Source: an uncultured Chryseobacterium sp. (GTDB taxonomy: Bacteria; Bacteroidota; Bacteroidia; Flavobacteriales; Weeksellaceae). From it: a stretch of DNA of 64,000 bases. A model generated the notes under the pieces. That model searched no databases. It was not told the origin of the DNA and was given only the letters and a program-made list of their open reading frames with translations. Location: positions 60,638-124,637 of the forward strand of contig CAJYLO010000018.1 in NCBI GenBank assembly GCA_913776245.1. The letters run 5' to 3'. Below are positions 26,545 to 36,482 of this stretch, piece by piece; positions within the stretch are counted from its first letter, which is position 1, and every line of letters starts with the position of its first letter. Both the position numbers and the translations under genes were made by a program.

Positions 26545-28977
26545 ATGCAATCAACCTATATAGAAACGCAGGAAGTTAGCTTTACGGAATTCAAGAACAG
26601 TATCATAAAGGATTACCGGCTGGGAAGGATTTCCCGCGAGATGTCTTATCTGGGAAGACGCGAAGTCCTGACCGGAAAGGCCAAATTCGGGATTTTCGGT
26701 GATGGTAAGGAACTCCCACAGCTTGCCATGGCCAGGGTTTTCCGAAATGGAGATTTCCGATCCGGCTATTACCGTGATCAGACATTTGCTCTCGCTGTTG
26801 ATGCGGTTTCTGTAGAAAGTTTTTTTGCACAGCTCTATGCTGATACCAGCGTAGAACGCGAGCCCGCTTCTGCCGGACGCCAGATGAACGGACATTATGC
26901 CACCAGAAGCCTTAATGAGGACGGAAGCTGGAAAGATCTCACTGCTCAGAAAAATATCTCGTCAGACATTTCTCCTACAGCCGGCCAAATGCCGAGACTG
27001 CTTGGTCTGGCTCAGGCTTCTAAAATTTATAAATCCGTAAAATTCGACGGTTCCGAAAAATTCTCTAACGAAGGTAACGAAGTGGCTTTTGGAACCATTG
27101 GTGATGCTTCTACCGCAGAAGGTCATTTCTGGGAAACGTTGAATGCAGCGTGTGCCCTTCAGGTTCCCATGATCGTCTCAATATGGGATGACGGCTATGG
27201 CATTTCGGTTCCTACAAAGAATCAGAGAGCGAAGGCAGATATTTCCGAAATGCTGTCCGGATTCCAGCGCAATGATGGGGAAGATCAAGGCTGTGAGATT
27301 ATTCAGGTTAAGGCCTGGGATTATCCTGCATTGATTTCTGCCTATGCAAGAGCAGAACACCTTGCCCGCTACGAAAGTGTTCCGGTGGTCATTCACGTCA
27401 CAGAGGTGACGCAGCCACAAGGCCATTCTACCTCCGGCTCCCACGAGCGTTATAAATCTGAAGAGCGCCTTAGCTGGGAATCAGAATTTGACGGCTTGTT
27501 AAAGTTTAGAGAATGGATTCTGGATTACAGCATTGAAATCGAAGGTGTTTACGAGGTTTTGGCAACAGCGGAAGAACTAGATGCAATTGATGCTGAAGCG
27601 AAAAAATTGGTGAAAGAGGGTCAGAAGAGAGCATGGGAAGCCTATCAGAAGACAATTTCCGATTTGAAAGCTGAAGTTCTGCCTTTGGTAGAATCCCTGT
27701 CAAAGCAGCATCCGGAAATCAATGCACTCATCGAAAGTTTTAATAAAATCATATCAAAAAGTAAAAAAGACATCTTTCACCTGGCAAGAAAAACCTTGCT
27801 GGCAACACGTGGAAAAGAATCAGCTGAAAAAGCTGCACTTAAAAATAAATATGATGCCATTTACGCCATAGAAAAAGACAACTATTCCTCGCATCTTTAT
27901 TCTCAGTCAGAATGGAAAGCGACTAATATTAAAGAGATTAAACCAATATTTTCGGAAAATTCCGAAGAGGTGGACGGAAGAGTAGTCGTGCGTAATAACT
28001 TCGACAAAATCTTCGAAAAATATCCTCAGACATTAGTATTTGGGGAAGATGCCGGAAATATTGGTGATGTGAATCAGGGCCTGGAAGGACTTCAGGAAAA
28101 ATATGGCGAGGTGCGTATTGCCGACACGGGAATCCGTGAGGCTACCATTCTGGGCCAAGGCATTGGACTGGCGATGCGAGGACTGAGACCAATAGCCGAA
28201 ATCCAATATCTGGATTATATTTTATACTGTCTGCAGGGCATGAGTGATGACCTTGCCACAGTGCAATATAGAACGAAAGGCGGACAAAAAGCACCGGTCA
28301 TTATCCGTACAAGAGGTCATCGCCTGGAAGGTGTGTGGCACTCGGGATCTCCGATGGCAGGGATTCTCAACCTTTCTAAAGGTATTAACATTCTGGTTCC
28401 AAGAAGCCTTACCAAAGCTGCGGGATTTTACAATACCATGCTTCAGAGCGATGAGCCTGCCGTTATCGTAGAATGCCTGAACGGTTACAGATTAAAGGAA
28501 AAACAGCCTGACAATCTGGGTCAATTTACAGTGCCGGTGGGAAAAATCGAAGTGACCAAGGAGGGTTCTGATGTTACTTTAGTGACGTATGGTTCCACCT
28601 GGCGACTCGTGACGGAAGCTGCTGCAGAACTGGAAAAGCTGGGGATTTCAGCAGAAGTTATTGATATTCAATCATTAATTCCTTTTGACCTTACGGGCGA
28701 GATTGCTGAAAGCGTCAGGAAAACCAATCGCCTCGTTGTTATAGATGAAGATGTAGAGGGCGGAACGTCTGCATTTATCCTACAGCAGATTCTTGAAAAA
28801 CAAAAAGCGTTCAGATATCTGGATTCGGATCCGGTGACGATAGCTGCAGCAAATCACAGGCCGGCGTATGCAAGCGATGGAGATTACTTCAGCAAACCGT
28901 CAGCAGATGACATTGTAGAAAAAGTGTACAAGATGTTCAATGAATCAGATCCGGAAAAATTTCCGTCAATTTATTGA
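26545..28977 (+). CDS. Branched-chain 2-oxoacid dehydrogenase E1, alpha-beta fusion
   Basis: 810 residues. The first ~420 are the thiamin-diphosphate-binding E1-alpha part (GDASTAEGHFWETLN, WDDGYGISVPT); a helical linker follows (about 420-475); the rest is E1-beta (VFGEDAGNIGDVNQGL, IADTGIREATILGQGIGLA, GHRLEGVWHSGSPMA, and the C-terminal IDIQSLIPFD). It decarboxylates 2-oxoisovalerate and related acids and passes the acyl group to E2, feeding branched-chain amino-acid breakdown and iso-fatty-acid supply. The single-chain form is usual in Bacteroidota. E2 and E3 are not in the window. A strong terminator follows, within the convergent neighbour gene. Confidence 0.95.
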   Translation: MQSTYIETQEVSFTEFKNSIIKDYRLGRISREMSYLGRREVLTGKAKFGIFGDGKELPQLAMARVFRNGDFRSGYYRDQTFALAVDAVSVESFFAQLYADTSVEREPASAGRQMNGHYATRSLNEDGSWKDLTAQKNISSDISPTAGQMPRLLGLAQASKIYKSVKFDGSEKFSNEGNEVAFGTIGDASTAEGHFWETLNAACALQVPMIVSIWDDGYGISVPTKNQRAKADISEMLSGFQRNDGEDQGCEIIQVKAWDYPALISAYARAEHLARYESVPVVIHVTEVTQPQGHSTSGSHERYKSEERLSWESEFDGLLKFREWILDYSIEIEGVYEVLATAEELDAIDAEAKKLVKEGQKRAWEAYQKTISDLKAEVLPLVESLSKQHPEINALIESFNKIISKSKKDIFHLARKTLLATRGKESAEKAALKNKYDAIYAIEKDNYSSHLYSQSEWKATNIKEIKPIFSENSEEVDGRVVVRNNFDKIFEKYPQTLVFGEDAGNIGDVNQGLEGLQEKYGEVRIADTGIREATILGQGIGLAMRGLRPIAEIQYLDYILYCLQGMSDDLATVQYRTKGGQKAPVIIRTRGHRLEGVWHSGSPMAGILNLSKGINILVPRSLTKAAGFYNTMLQSDEPAVIVECLNGYRLKEKQPDNLGQFTVPVGKIEVTKEGSDVTLVTYGSTWRLVTEAAAELEKLGISAEVIDIQSLIPFDLTGEIAESVRKTNRLVVIDEDVEGGTSAFILQQILEKQKAFRYLDSDPVTIAAANHRPAYASDGDYFSKPSADDIVEKVYKMFNESDPEKFPSIY

Positions 28978-29237
28978 TTCCTAGAAAAATAACTGAATAA
29001 ACCTTTTGAAGATTCCACCTTCAAAAGGTTATTTTTTTTAAGATCTTCAACGAAATTGGGAACAGTATCATGGCGGATCACAATCTTTTCGAAGACCATT
29101 TTTCTATACGCATAACCTTCCATAAAAGCCTCATTATCGCTCCAGGGCTGCGAGTCCTGCTTACGCATCCAACGCACAAAATCCTCGTCTGACTGTGATG
29201 TGTAACTTTTTTTCCGTTTGAGTAACGTATACTTCAT
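28971..29237 (-). CDS. Short conserved-type protein, unknown function
   Basis: 88 residues, charged, no signal peptide or membrane segment (SYTSQSDEDFVRWMRKQDSQ, AFMEGYAYRKMVFEKIVIRH). No recognised domain. It is convergent with the E1 dehydrogenase gene and overlaps its end by 7 bases. Its last third also contains the inverted repeat that would terminate the dehydrogenase transcript. Upstream of its ATG there is a TAnnTTT-like AT-rich region. Looks like a real gene because of its length and composition, but this is not certain. Confidence 0.6.
   Translation of the reverse strand: MKYTLLKRKKSYTSQSDEDFVRWMRKQDSQPWSDNEAFMEGYAYRKMVFEKIVIRHDTVPNFVEDLKKNNLLKVESSKGLFSYFSRNQ
29000..29037 (+). terminator. 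Terminator of the E1 dehydrogenase, inside opposite CDS
   Basis: AACCTTTTGAAG (29000-29011) pairs with CTTCAAAAGGTT (29019-29030) around a 7-base loop and is followed by A then eight T. A perfect 12-bp stem with a T-tract, on the plus strand, lying within the coding region of the minus-strand gene. Confidence 0.8.
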
Positions 29238-29443
29238 TGTAATATTTGCACAAAAATATCAATTATAATTGATTATTTTTTAAACAATGGTAAGATCCAA
29301 TATTAAATTTTTATGAATAATTATCAAAGAATTGATAATCAATCCTGTTATAAATAATATCAATTTTAGAGTACTACTTCGATAATTTATGAAATATCTG
29401 TAAATTCGTTACGTATTATAATTGCTGGCTAAAAACCTTTCAT

Positions 29444-30355
29444 TTGAAATTCCTCATCATCATTCCCGCACATAATGAGCAGAGCAATATTGCGCTATGC
29501 CTGGATTCTCTGAAGAGACAGAGTTTCCAAGATTTTCTATGCATCATTGTGAACGACGGCAGCACAGATCAAACTCAGAAAGTTGCTGAGGATTTTATTC
29601 ACACTGCTCCAGACTTCCGCCTTCTGAATCTGTCTTCATCCACGCACGAGCCTGGCGCCAAAGTCGTTAGGACTTTCAACGCAGGATTGGAATCTTTGGA
29701 TTGGAAAAACTTTGACGTTATTTGTAAGTACGATGCGGATATTATTTTTCCGGATGATTATCTGGAGAAGATCAATCGCGTTTTCGAAACAGACCCCAAA
29801 GCAGGTGTGGTTTCGGGATTGGTGTACATTAAAAATTATAAACTCAATCCGGAGATCAAAAATTTCCGTAATGCCAACGATAATTGGGCAGATTTCAGCA
29901 ACCGAGATCAGGATTGGATTTTCGAAAATCTGTCTTCCAAAAATCACGTCCGTGGTCCGATAAAAGCTTACAGAAAAGAATGTTTCGAGGATATGAATGG
30001 CTTGCGGGCTGTTCTTGGTTGGGACAATCTCGATATTTTATTGGCTAAAAAAAGCAATTGGGAAGTTGTGACCATTAAAGAACTTTGGGTCAAACATCTT
30101 CGTCCGACGGCTTACAAGTACAAATCTCAAAAAGCGGAGAAACTCGGTCAGTATTTTTATAACATCGGTTTGAGTCTGCCTCTCGCCATGATTTCGTCAG
30201 CAAAATCCAGTTTCAAAAATCGTTCTGCGAAAGAATTTTTCATCACCATCAATTCTTTTCTGAAACAAAAAGATAAACGAAGTCTGAGCGAGGAAGAAAT
30301 CCAATTTATCCGAAATCTGCGCTGGAAAGAGTTTTTCAAAAACTTGGGTTTATGA
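29444..30355 (+). CDS. Family 2 glycosyltransferase
   Basis: 303 residues. GT-A fold: FLIIIPAHNEQSNIALCLDS at the start (nucleotide-sugar binding), VNDGSTDQT, and the DXD motif as CKYDADIIFPDDY. No transmembrane segment. It would transfer a sugar onto a surface polysaccharide or lipid precursor. Start is TTG at 29444, which puts the conserved beta-strand at residue 2. The stop overlaps the next gene by 4 bases (ATGA), so the two are coupled. Confidence 0.93.
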   Translation: MKFLIIIPAHNEQSNIALCLDSLKRQSFQDFLCIIVNDGSTDQTQKVAEDFIHTAPDFRLLNLSSSTHEPGAKVVRTFNAGLESLDWKNFDVICKYDADIIFPDDYLEKINRVFETDPKAGVVSGLVYIKNYKLNPEIKNFRNANDNWADFSNRDQDWIFENLSSKNHVRGPIKAYRKECFEDMNGLRAVLGWDNLDILLAKKSNWEVVTIKELWVKHLRPTAYKYKSQKAEKLGQYFYNIGLSLPLAMISSAKSSFKNRSAKEFFITINSFLKQKDKRSLSEEEIQFIRNLRWKEFFKNLGL

Positions 30356-31419
30356 AAAGAATTGCTTATATAGAACTCGATACACACGCAGAATTAGCAA
30401 ATAATTTCTATGAACTTACTAAAGATTCTGGTGAGATTTCTGTGGATTTTTACTTCTCGGAAAAGATTTTCAAATTCCTGAATATTCACGAGAAAAATGT
30501 TTTCCTTACGGATTATTCTCAACTTTTGGAAGTTTTGGAAAAGAAAAAATATGATTTGATTATCATTGGAACGGTTCATCGCCATTTCATTTTCTACAAA
30601 GCGATTGTAAAGAAATTCAACACAACGATTCTTGTTCATAATCTGAATTTTACCAAAGCTTCAAAATGGGAATTATTCAAAAGTATTTTCAAAAAAGATT
30701 TTAAATACCGTTTGAAATTATTTCTGAAAGAAGGACTTTTGGATGCTCCGGAAGTTTATCAACAATCTAAAAACTTGCTTTTATTAGGAAAAGAGATTGT
30801 AGATTTTACTTTTTCGATAAGTTACACCAATTACACTCCGTACAAAACGATTCCATTATTCTACAATAAATATGTTGAAAATGTCGAAAATAATGAATTT
30901 ATAATAGTTGTTCCCGGAGCAGTTTCGCAAAGCAGGAGAGATTATGGTTCGTTTTTTGAAAAATTAAAACAGTTTCAAAATATCGGAATTAATTATGAAA
31001 TTATTTTCCTCGGGAAAGCTTTCGGAGAAGAATTAGAAAAACTAAAGCTAATTATAGATAAACTTCCAAAATTCATTACAATTCAGTATTTTGAAGAAAA
31101 AATTAAACAAGATATTTTTGATGATTGGATGAAAAAAGCAGACGTTTTATATTGTCCCATTCAAGAAGAAACTGAATTTTTCTCTATCAAAGAAATCTAT
31201 GGAAAGACGAAAATCAGTGGCAATATTGGCGACGCCATCAGATATGCAAAACCTGCTGTCTTTCCTGCAACTTATGATTCGGATTCAGAATTTATAATTA
31301 AGGAACAATTTGATTTACAGAATCAATTTTCAGAAATCAGAAATCAGAAGTTTGATTTTAACAAGTACATCAAAGAAAATATTTCGGAAGAATTAATCCA
31401 ATTATTAAAATCATTTTAA
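30352..31419 (+). CDS. Probable glycosyltransferase (GT-B-like)
   Basis: 355 residues. Two Rossmann-like halves: the N-terminal half carries YDLIIIGTVHRHFIFYKAIV and TTILVHNLNF; the C-terminal half begins FIIVVPGAVSQSRRDYGSFF, with YEIIFLGKAFG, and ADVLYCPIQEE followed by KISGNIGDAIRYAKPAVFPA. The last resembles the donor-binding region of GT4-type enzymes (E..G...A...G.P). A coupled start with the GT2 gene supports a shared glycan pathway. AT-richer than its neighbours. Donor and acceptor are not visible. Confidence 0.7.
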   Translation: MKRIAYIELDTHAELANNFYELTKDSGEISVDFYFSEKIFKFLNIHEKNVFLTDYSQLLEVLEKKKYDLIIIGTVHRHFIFYKAIVKKFNTTILVHNLNFTKASKWELFKSIFKKDFKYRLKLFLKEGLLDAPEVYQQSKNLLLLGKEIVDFTFSISYTNYTPYKTIPLFYNKYVENVENNEFIIVVPGAVSQSRRDYGSFFEKLKQFQNIGINYEIIFLGKAFGEELEKLKLIIDKLPKFITIQYFEEKIKQDIFDDWMKKADVLYCPIQEETEFFSIKEIYGKTKISGNIGDAIRYAKPAVFPATYDSDSEFIIKEQFDLQNQFSEIRNQKFDFNKYIKENISEELIQLLKSF

Positions 31420-31424
31420 GAACT

Positions 31425-32504
31425 CTATTTCGAAAAACTCTTACTCAGAACAATTTTTGATTTTCTCAGATTCTTTATCGAACTAAATCTAATTCTTTCA
31501 TTATACAAAAACCATCCGCCAATACAACCAATTGCGCTACCAATTAAAATCTCCAACAATCTAATTTTTAGTAAATAATCGGGATTAAGTGAAGTAGAAC
31601 TTCCGGTCTCAGCAAGTAGAATTCCCATTGGTGTCAGGAACATTACAGCCAGTGCATAATGTCTTGTAATCAGCATTTCTACGATGATTTGAAGTATGAT
31701 AATAGAAATGCAGATCCATAAAATATCATTCACGTAAGAAAAAATAAACCAAGCAATTCCCAAGCCGATAATTGTCCCGATAATCCTATGCAAACCTCTT
31801 TTCCAGATATGATACTTATTCACACCTTGTAAAACTGCTAAGCTGGAGATCGGAATCCAATAAGGATATTCGAGTTTGAAAATCTGTCCCACCAAAACCG
31901 AAGCAGACATACAAATCCCAATAATAAAGGATTCTACAAGATTGACATAAGGATTAATATGGAAAGTTGTTGAAGCAGATTTTGATTCTTTTTTATTTTT
32001 TAACAAACTGTAAATCAAACAGATCAGACAAGCGTTCAGAGTTCCTATGGTGAAAATTCCAATTTTCTGAGGAATTGCTTCAGGATGATGCGGAAGTCCG
32101 ATTGCCATTGATGCCATCATGATGAAGAAAAAACTTCCCGGTGGTTTCAGATTGAAATATCTGACGATGTAATAAGCAATTGCTGAAAGAATCCCGAAAG
32201 CAAAAGGTGCAATCCACATATTAAAACTGAAAACCAATCCGAAAATGTAAGAAACAATCATCCCAAAAGAACATACAAACATCTTCATCATAATCTCAAA
32301 AATATCTTTGCTATTCGGAATGTAAAGAATGACCAAACCGGCTAAACTGGCTGTCAAAGCTGACCTGACATCTGCCAAAAAATAACCGAATAATAACGGA
32401 ATTCCTACAGCAAGTCCTGCAAGAAAAGGAATATGCCAACTTCTGGGCGAAGGTTTCAGTACAAAAAAAGAACTGATTTCTTCTTTAATATAATTGATTT
32501 TCAA
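31425..32504 (-). CDS. FUSC-family inner-membrane protein
   Basis: 359 residues: about ten hydrophobic helices in two blocks of five, each with the FUSC pattern (first block SALTASLAGLVILYIP and YFNLKPPGSFFFIMMASMAI; second block WIPISSLAVLQGVNKYHIWKRG with HRIIGTIIGLGIAW). The repeat of a R-I-x-GT-xxG motif is typical of fusaric-acid-resistance/aromatic acid exporter-like proteins. Role here is unknown. Convergent with the glycosyltransferase pair, 5 bases between stops. Confidence 0.85.
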   Translation of the reverse strand: MKINYIKEEISSFFVLKPSPRSWHIPFLAGLAVGIPLLFGYFLADVRSALTASLAGLVILYIPNSKDIFEIMMKMFVCSFGMIVSYIFGLVFSFNMWIAPFAFGILSAIAYYIVRYFNLKPPGSFFFIMMASMAIGLPHHPEAIPQKIGIFTIGTLNACLICLIYSLLKNKKESKSASTTFHINPYVNLVESFIIGICMSASVLVGQIFKLEYPYWIPISSLAVLQGVNKYHIWKRGLHRIIGTIIGLGIAWFIFSYVNDILWICISIIILQIIVEMLITRHYALAVMFLTPMGILLAETGSSTSLNPDYLLKIRLLEILIGSAIGCIGGWFLYNERIRFSSIKNLRKSKIVLSKSFSK

Positions 32505-32661
32505 CGGGTTGATCTTTAATTTAGAATTAGATTTTAGCAGCCATAACTTGTTATTTTTGCCAGTATGAAATTACCCATTAATCGCCGAATTTCAAACTGT
32601 AAGGGAATGAGAAATTGCATAAAAATCGCTATTTTTGTTATCTTAAAATTTTGAGACAATA

Positions 32662-34989
32662 ATGGATTATCTGAAGGGACTAAATGAAGCACAGTTTGAG
32701 GCAGTTACTACATTACAAGGACCGTTGATGGTTCTGGCGGGCGCAGGCTCCGGCAAAACCAGGGTTCTGACAATGAGGATTGCGCATCTCATCACTAACG
32801 GTGTAGACCCTTTTAATATTCTGGCTTTGACGTTCACCAACAAGGCGGCCAAAGAAATGAAAGAACGTATCGCAAAAGTAGTGGGCGTGAGCGATGCGCG
32901 TTCTCTCTGGATGGGAACATTCCACTCAGTTTTTGCAAGAATTCTCAGGAGCGAGGCGCATTACATCGGTTATCCTTCCAATTTTACAATTTACGATGCG
33001 CAGGACGCACTGAATGTCCTGAAGAAGGTCATCAAGGATATGAATGTGGATGCCGATGTCTATAAACCGAAAAAGGTTTTATCAAGAATTTCTCAATACA
33101 AAAATAACCTGATAACCGTCACTGCTTATTTCAACAATCCGGAACTGATGGAAGCGGATGAAAGAGCTAATATGCGATTGATAGGCGAAATTTACCGAAA
33201 GTACGTTGAGGCTTGCTTCAGGAACGGCGCAATGGATTTTGATGATTTATTATTGAAAACCAATGAATTGCTGACGAGATTCCCGGAAGTTCTGGCAAAG
33301 TATCAGGACCGTTTCCGTTATATTCTTGTAGATGAGTATCAGGATACGAATCATTCGCAATATCTGATTGTCAAAGCGTTGGCATCCAAATTTGAAAATA
33401 TTTGTGTTGTTGGCGATGATGCACAGTCGATTTATTCCTTCCGTGGTGCGAATATCTATAACATTCTTAATTTTAAGAAAGATTATCCCGACGCAGTAAC
33501 TGTCTCTCTGGAACAGAACTACCGTTCTACACAGAATATTGTGGATGCCGCAAATGTGGTGATTGCGAAAAATTTACAGCAGTTCAAAAAGAATGTGTTT
33601 AGCGAGAATGAAGTAGGGGAAAAGATTAAAGTTTACCGAAGTCTTTCTGATGCTGATGAAGCTAATTTTGTCTCTGCTAATATTTTCGAACTGCACAATA
33701 CGCAGCAGAGAAAATTCTCGGACTTTGCAATTCTTTACAGAACCAATTCCCAGACCAGAGCTTTTGAAGACGCACTCAGGAAAAAAAATATTCCATACAG
33801 GGTTTACGGCGGATTGTCCTTCTATCAAAGGAAAGAAGTAAAGGATTTGCTGGCTTACCTGCGGATCTTAATCAATGAAAATGATTCCGAAGCACTCTCA
33901 AGAATTATCAACTATCCTGCAAGAGGAATAGGCGAAACCACACAGAACAAACTGATTGTATTTGCAGATTCCCGCAACGTTCCGGTAACTCAGGTTTTGG
34001 ATAATCTCGGGTTTTATGCGCCACAATTGGGCCTGAATAATGGAATCATCAATAAACTCGGTGATTTTTGGGCGATGATAAAAGCCTTTCAGGTGATGCT
34101 GAAAACTGAAAATGTCTACGACGTTGCTATGGAAGTGGCAAAACGTAGCGGTTTAATTAAATTTTTAAAAGAAGACCAAACGCCGGAAGGAATTTCCAGG
34201 GTTGAGAATATCCAGGAATTACTGAACTCGATGCAGGGTTTTATTGAGGAACAGAGACAGATTGAAGATGGAGACCCAAGTCTTTCCAATTTTCTGGAAA
34301 ACATTGCGCTTTCATCTGATACTCAAAATGATAAGGATGATGGCGAGAAAGTCTCGCTAATGACCATTCACCTGTCAAAAGGACTAGAGTTTCCCGTAGT
34401 TTATCTCGTTGGACTAGAGGAAAATCTGTTTCCAAGTTTCATGAGCTCATCCACACGAGAAGAACTGGAAGAGGAACGACGCCTGTTCTACGTTGCTTTG
34501 ACCAGAGCGGAAAAGCAGGCTTACTTCACTTATGCCGTTTCCCGTTTCCAGTGGGGGAAAATCACAGACTCGGAGCCGTCAAGATTTTTGAGCGAGGTAG
34601 ATTCCAAATATATCGAATTTATTAATCCAATGCTGGAAGCGAGGTTTGTCAATAATTCCGGAATCAGCTCCAATATTTTTGACGAAAGACCTTCGGAGCC
34701 AAGATTCTTCAAGAAGAAGGACGAGAAAAAAACTCTGGACCGCAATATCAACACGCCACCACCGAAAAAAACTTTGAAACCGGTAGCTACGGCCAAGATT
34801 ATCAATCCAAGCGGATCATCTTCCGAAGATATAGAAGTAGGAGACAGAGTGCGTCACGACCGTTTTGGCGTGGGCGAGGTGACATTTCTGGATGGCACCG
34901 ACCCGCAAAACATCAAGGCAAAAGTGATTTTTGCCAATGAAGGCGAGAAAAATCTGATTCTTAAATTTGCTAAATTGACCAAGATTTAA
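32662..34989 (+). CDS. uvrD: UvrD/PcrA-type DNA helicase
   Basis: 775 residues, superfamily 1A 3'-5' helicase. Motif I AGAGSGKTRVL, motif Ia LALTFTNKAAKEMKER, motif II VDEYQDTN, motif III VVGDDAQSIYSFRGA, motif IV LEQNYRST, motif V MTIHLSKGLEFP, motif VI EERRLFYVALTRA. The C-terminus has the Tudor-like tail (EVGDRVRHDRFGVGEV) that contacts RNA polymerase in PcrA. It acts in repair and fork maintenance. A TATTTTTG element at 32630-32637 is the likely -7 promoter. Confidence 0.95.
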   Translation: MDYLKGLNEAQFEAVTTLQGPLMVLAGAGSGKTRVLTMRIAHLITNGVDPFNILALTFTNKAAKEMKERIAKVVGVSDARSLWMGTFHSVFARILRSEAHYIGYPSNFTIYDAQDALNVLKKVIKDMNVDADVYKPKKVLSRISQYKNNLITVTAYFNNPELMEADERANMRLIGEIYRKYVEACFRNGAMDFDDLLLKTNELLTRFPEVLAKYQDRFRYILVDEYQDTNHSQYLIVKALASKFENICVVGDDAQSIYSFRGANIYNILNFKKDYPDAVTVSLEQNYRSTQNIVDAANVVIAKNLQQFKKNVFSENEVGEKIKVYRSLSDADEANFVSANIFELHNTQQRKFSDFAILYRTNSQTRAFEDALRKKNIPYRVYGGLSFYQRKEVKDLLAYLRILINENDSEALSRIINYPARGIGETTQNKLIVFADSRNVPVTQVLDNLGFYAPQLGLNNGIINKLGDFWAMIKAFQVMLKTENVYDVAMEVAKRSGLIKFLKEDQTPEGISRVENIQELLNSMQGFIEEQRQIEDGDPSLSNFLENIALSSDTQNDKDDGEKVSLMTIHLSKGLEFPVVYLVGLEENLFPSFMSSSTREELEEERRLFYVALTRAEKQAYFTYAVSRFQWGKITDSEPSRFLSEVDSKYIEFINPMLEARFVNNSGISSNIFDERPSEPRFFKKKDEKKTLDRNINTPPPKKTLKPVATAKIINPSGSSSEDIEVGDRVRHDRFGVGEVTFLDGTDPQNIKAKVIFANEGEKNLILKFAKLTKI

Positions 34990-35146
34990 ATTTAAAATTT
35001 ATCACTTAAGTTTTAATGACCGTATAAAATAGAGTTATCTAAGTTCAATTGAGTTTGAAAATCAAAGATTTTACCTAAAGTGAACCTAGCACTAAAATTC
35101 ATAACTATTTCTAAAGTAACTTAAGTGTTTGAAAATAAAGAATACT

Positions 35147-35815
35147 ATGATTCGAGCAAAAAACATACATAAATTCTACGGAACTCTGGAGGTTCTGAAA
35201 GGTGTAGACATTCATATAAAACCCAGCGAAGTGATCTCTATAGTCGGCGAGTCCGGTGCGGGAAAATCGACTTTACTTCAGATTCTGGGAACGCTGGATA
35301 AACCTTCGGAGATTGAAAAATACCATACGGAGATTTCGCTGGACGGCAATTCTTATCTTAAAATGAAAGACAAAGAACTGTCGCGTTTCCGGAACAGAAA
35401 CATCGGTTTTGTCTTTCAGAATCATCAGTTGTTACCGGAATTCACGGCCTTGGAAAACGTTCTTCTGCCGACCAAAATTGCCGGAATTTCTGAAAAAGAA
35501 GTCATTGAAAAAGCGCATTCCCTGTTCGAAGATCTGAATATTGCTGCCAGACTGCACCACAAACCATCAGAACTTTCTGGCGGCGAGGCCCAGCGTGTTG
35601 CAGTTGCCAGAGCATTAATTAATTCTCCAAAGATTATTTTTGCGGATGAACCGACCGGAAACCTCGATTCCAAAAATGCAGATGCGCTTCATCAATTGTT
35701 TTTTGATTTGAGGGACAAATACCATCAGACTTTCGTGATTGTAACGCATAATCCTGTTTTAGCGGAAAGCACGGACAGAAAGTTGGTTATGAAAGACGGA
35801 CAGATTGTTTTATAG
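35147..35815 (+). CDS. lolD: LolD-type ABC transporter ATPase
   Basis: 222 residues from the ATG at 35147 (a TTG six codons earlier is less likely, because family members begin at MI.A..IHK.Y). Walker A GESGAGKST, Q-loop FVFQNHQLLPEFTALENV, signature LSGGEAQRVAVA, Walker B IIFADEPTGNLDS, H-loop VIVTHNP. It belongs to the MacB/LolD group; LolCDE extracts lipoproteins from the inner membrane for transport to the outer membrane. The membrane partner (LolC/E) is not in the window. MacB-like transporter ATPase is the alternative. Confidence 0.85.
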   Translation: MIRAKNIHKFYGTLEVLKGVDIHIKPSEVISIVGESGAGKSTLLQILGTLDKPSEIEKYHTEISLDGNSYLKMKDKELSRFRNRNIGFVFQNHQLLPEFTALENVLLPTKIAGISEKEVIEKAHSLFEDLNIAARLHHKPSELSGGEAQRVAVARALINSPKIIFADEPTGNLDSKNADALHQLFFDLRDKYHQTFVIVTHNPVLAESTDRKLVMKDGQIVL

Positions 35816-35882
35816 TAAAAGAATTGTAGAAATTCATATTATTTTTCATAATAAATCGTTCTGATTAATAAACTAAAAGTTC

Positions 35883-36482
35883 TTGAAGCCATTTCTATTT
35901 TTTCTTTTCTCGATTTTATTTATTTCCTGTGACGCTAAATCTCAGGAAAGTCCGGCAATTCAATACACTAATGCCGAAGACAGATTAGCTCAAAAAATAT
36001 CTGATGTCAAAACTTTCTTGAAAAATTCAGATTATAATCAGGAAAAAGCGTTTTTAATTGATTTCTCAATTCCGTCTTCACAATTCCGATTTTTTGTTAT
36101 TGATTTGAAAAAAGGAAAAGTTCTCCAAAAAGCTTTGGTAGCTCACGGTTCTGGCTCGGAAGCCGGAAAGCAAAAAGGACAATTGAAATTTAGTAATCAA
36201 AATAATTCCCGCTGTACATCTCTAGGAAAATATGCGATTTCTGAAAAATATAAAGGTCAATTTGGTTTGTCTTACAGATTGGACGGATTAGATGAAACCA
36301 ATAGCAATGCAAGAAAACGCGCTATTGTACTTCACAGATTAAATTGCGTTCCTGATGCAGAACAAAAAGATGAACTCTGCCTGAGTTGGGGTTGTCCGAT
36401 GGTTTCTGATAATTTCTTTAAGATTTTGGAACAGCATATTGATAAATCAGATAAAAAAATAATTCTTTACGCCTACAATTAA
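35883..36482 (+). CDS. L,D-transpeptidase catalytic-domain lipoprotein (YkuD_2 type)
   Basis: 199 residues. Signal sequence with lipobox (LFSILFISC). The catalytic region has IDFSIPSSQFRFFVID, the AHGSGSEAG loop and VLHRLNC, ending CLSWGCPMVS with the presumed nucleophile cysteine in SWGCP, the pattern of YkuD_2 proteins (murein L,D-transpeptidase-like). Predicted in the periplasm, peptidoglycan cross-linking or trimming. Start is TTG at 35883. Its stop overlaps the radC start by one base (TAATG). Confidence 0.85.
   Translation: MKPFLFFLFSILFISCDAKSQESPAIQYTNAEDRLAQKISDVKTFLKNSDYNQEKAFLIDFSIPSSQFRFFVIDLKKGKVLQKALVAHGSGSEAGKQKGQLKFSNQNNSRCTSLGKYAISEKYKGQFGLSYRLDGLDETNSNARKRAIVLHRLNCVPDAEQKDELCLSWGCPMVSDNFFKILEQHIDKSDKKIILYAYN

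Noticed and set aside
35129..35147. TTG start six codons before lolD ATG
   Set aside because: Family members begin at the ATG; the TTG extension is not conserved-looking.
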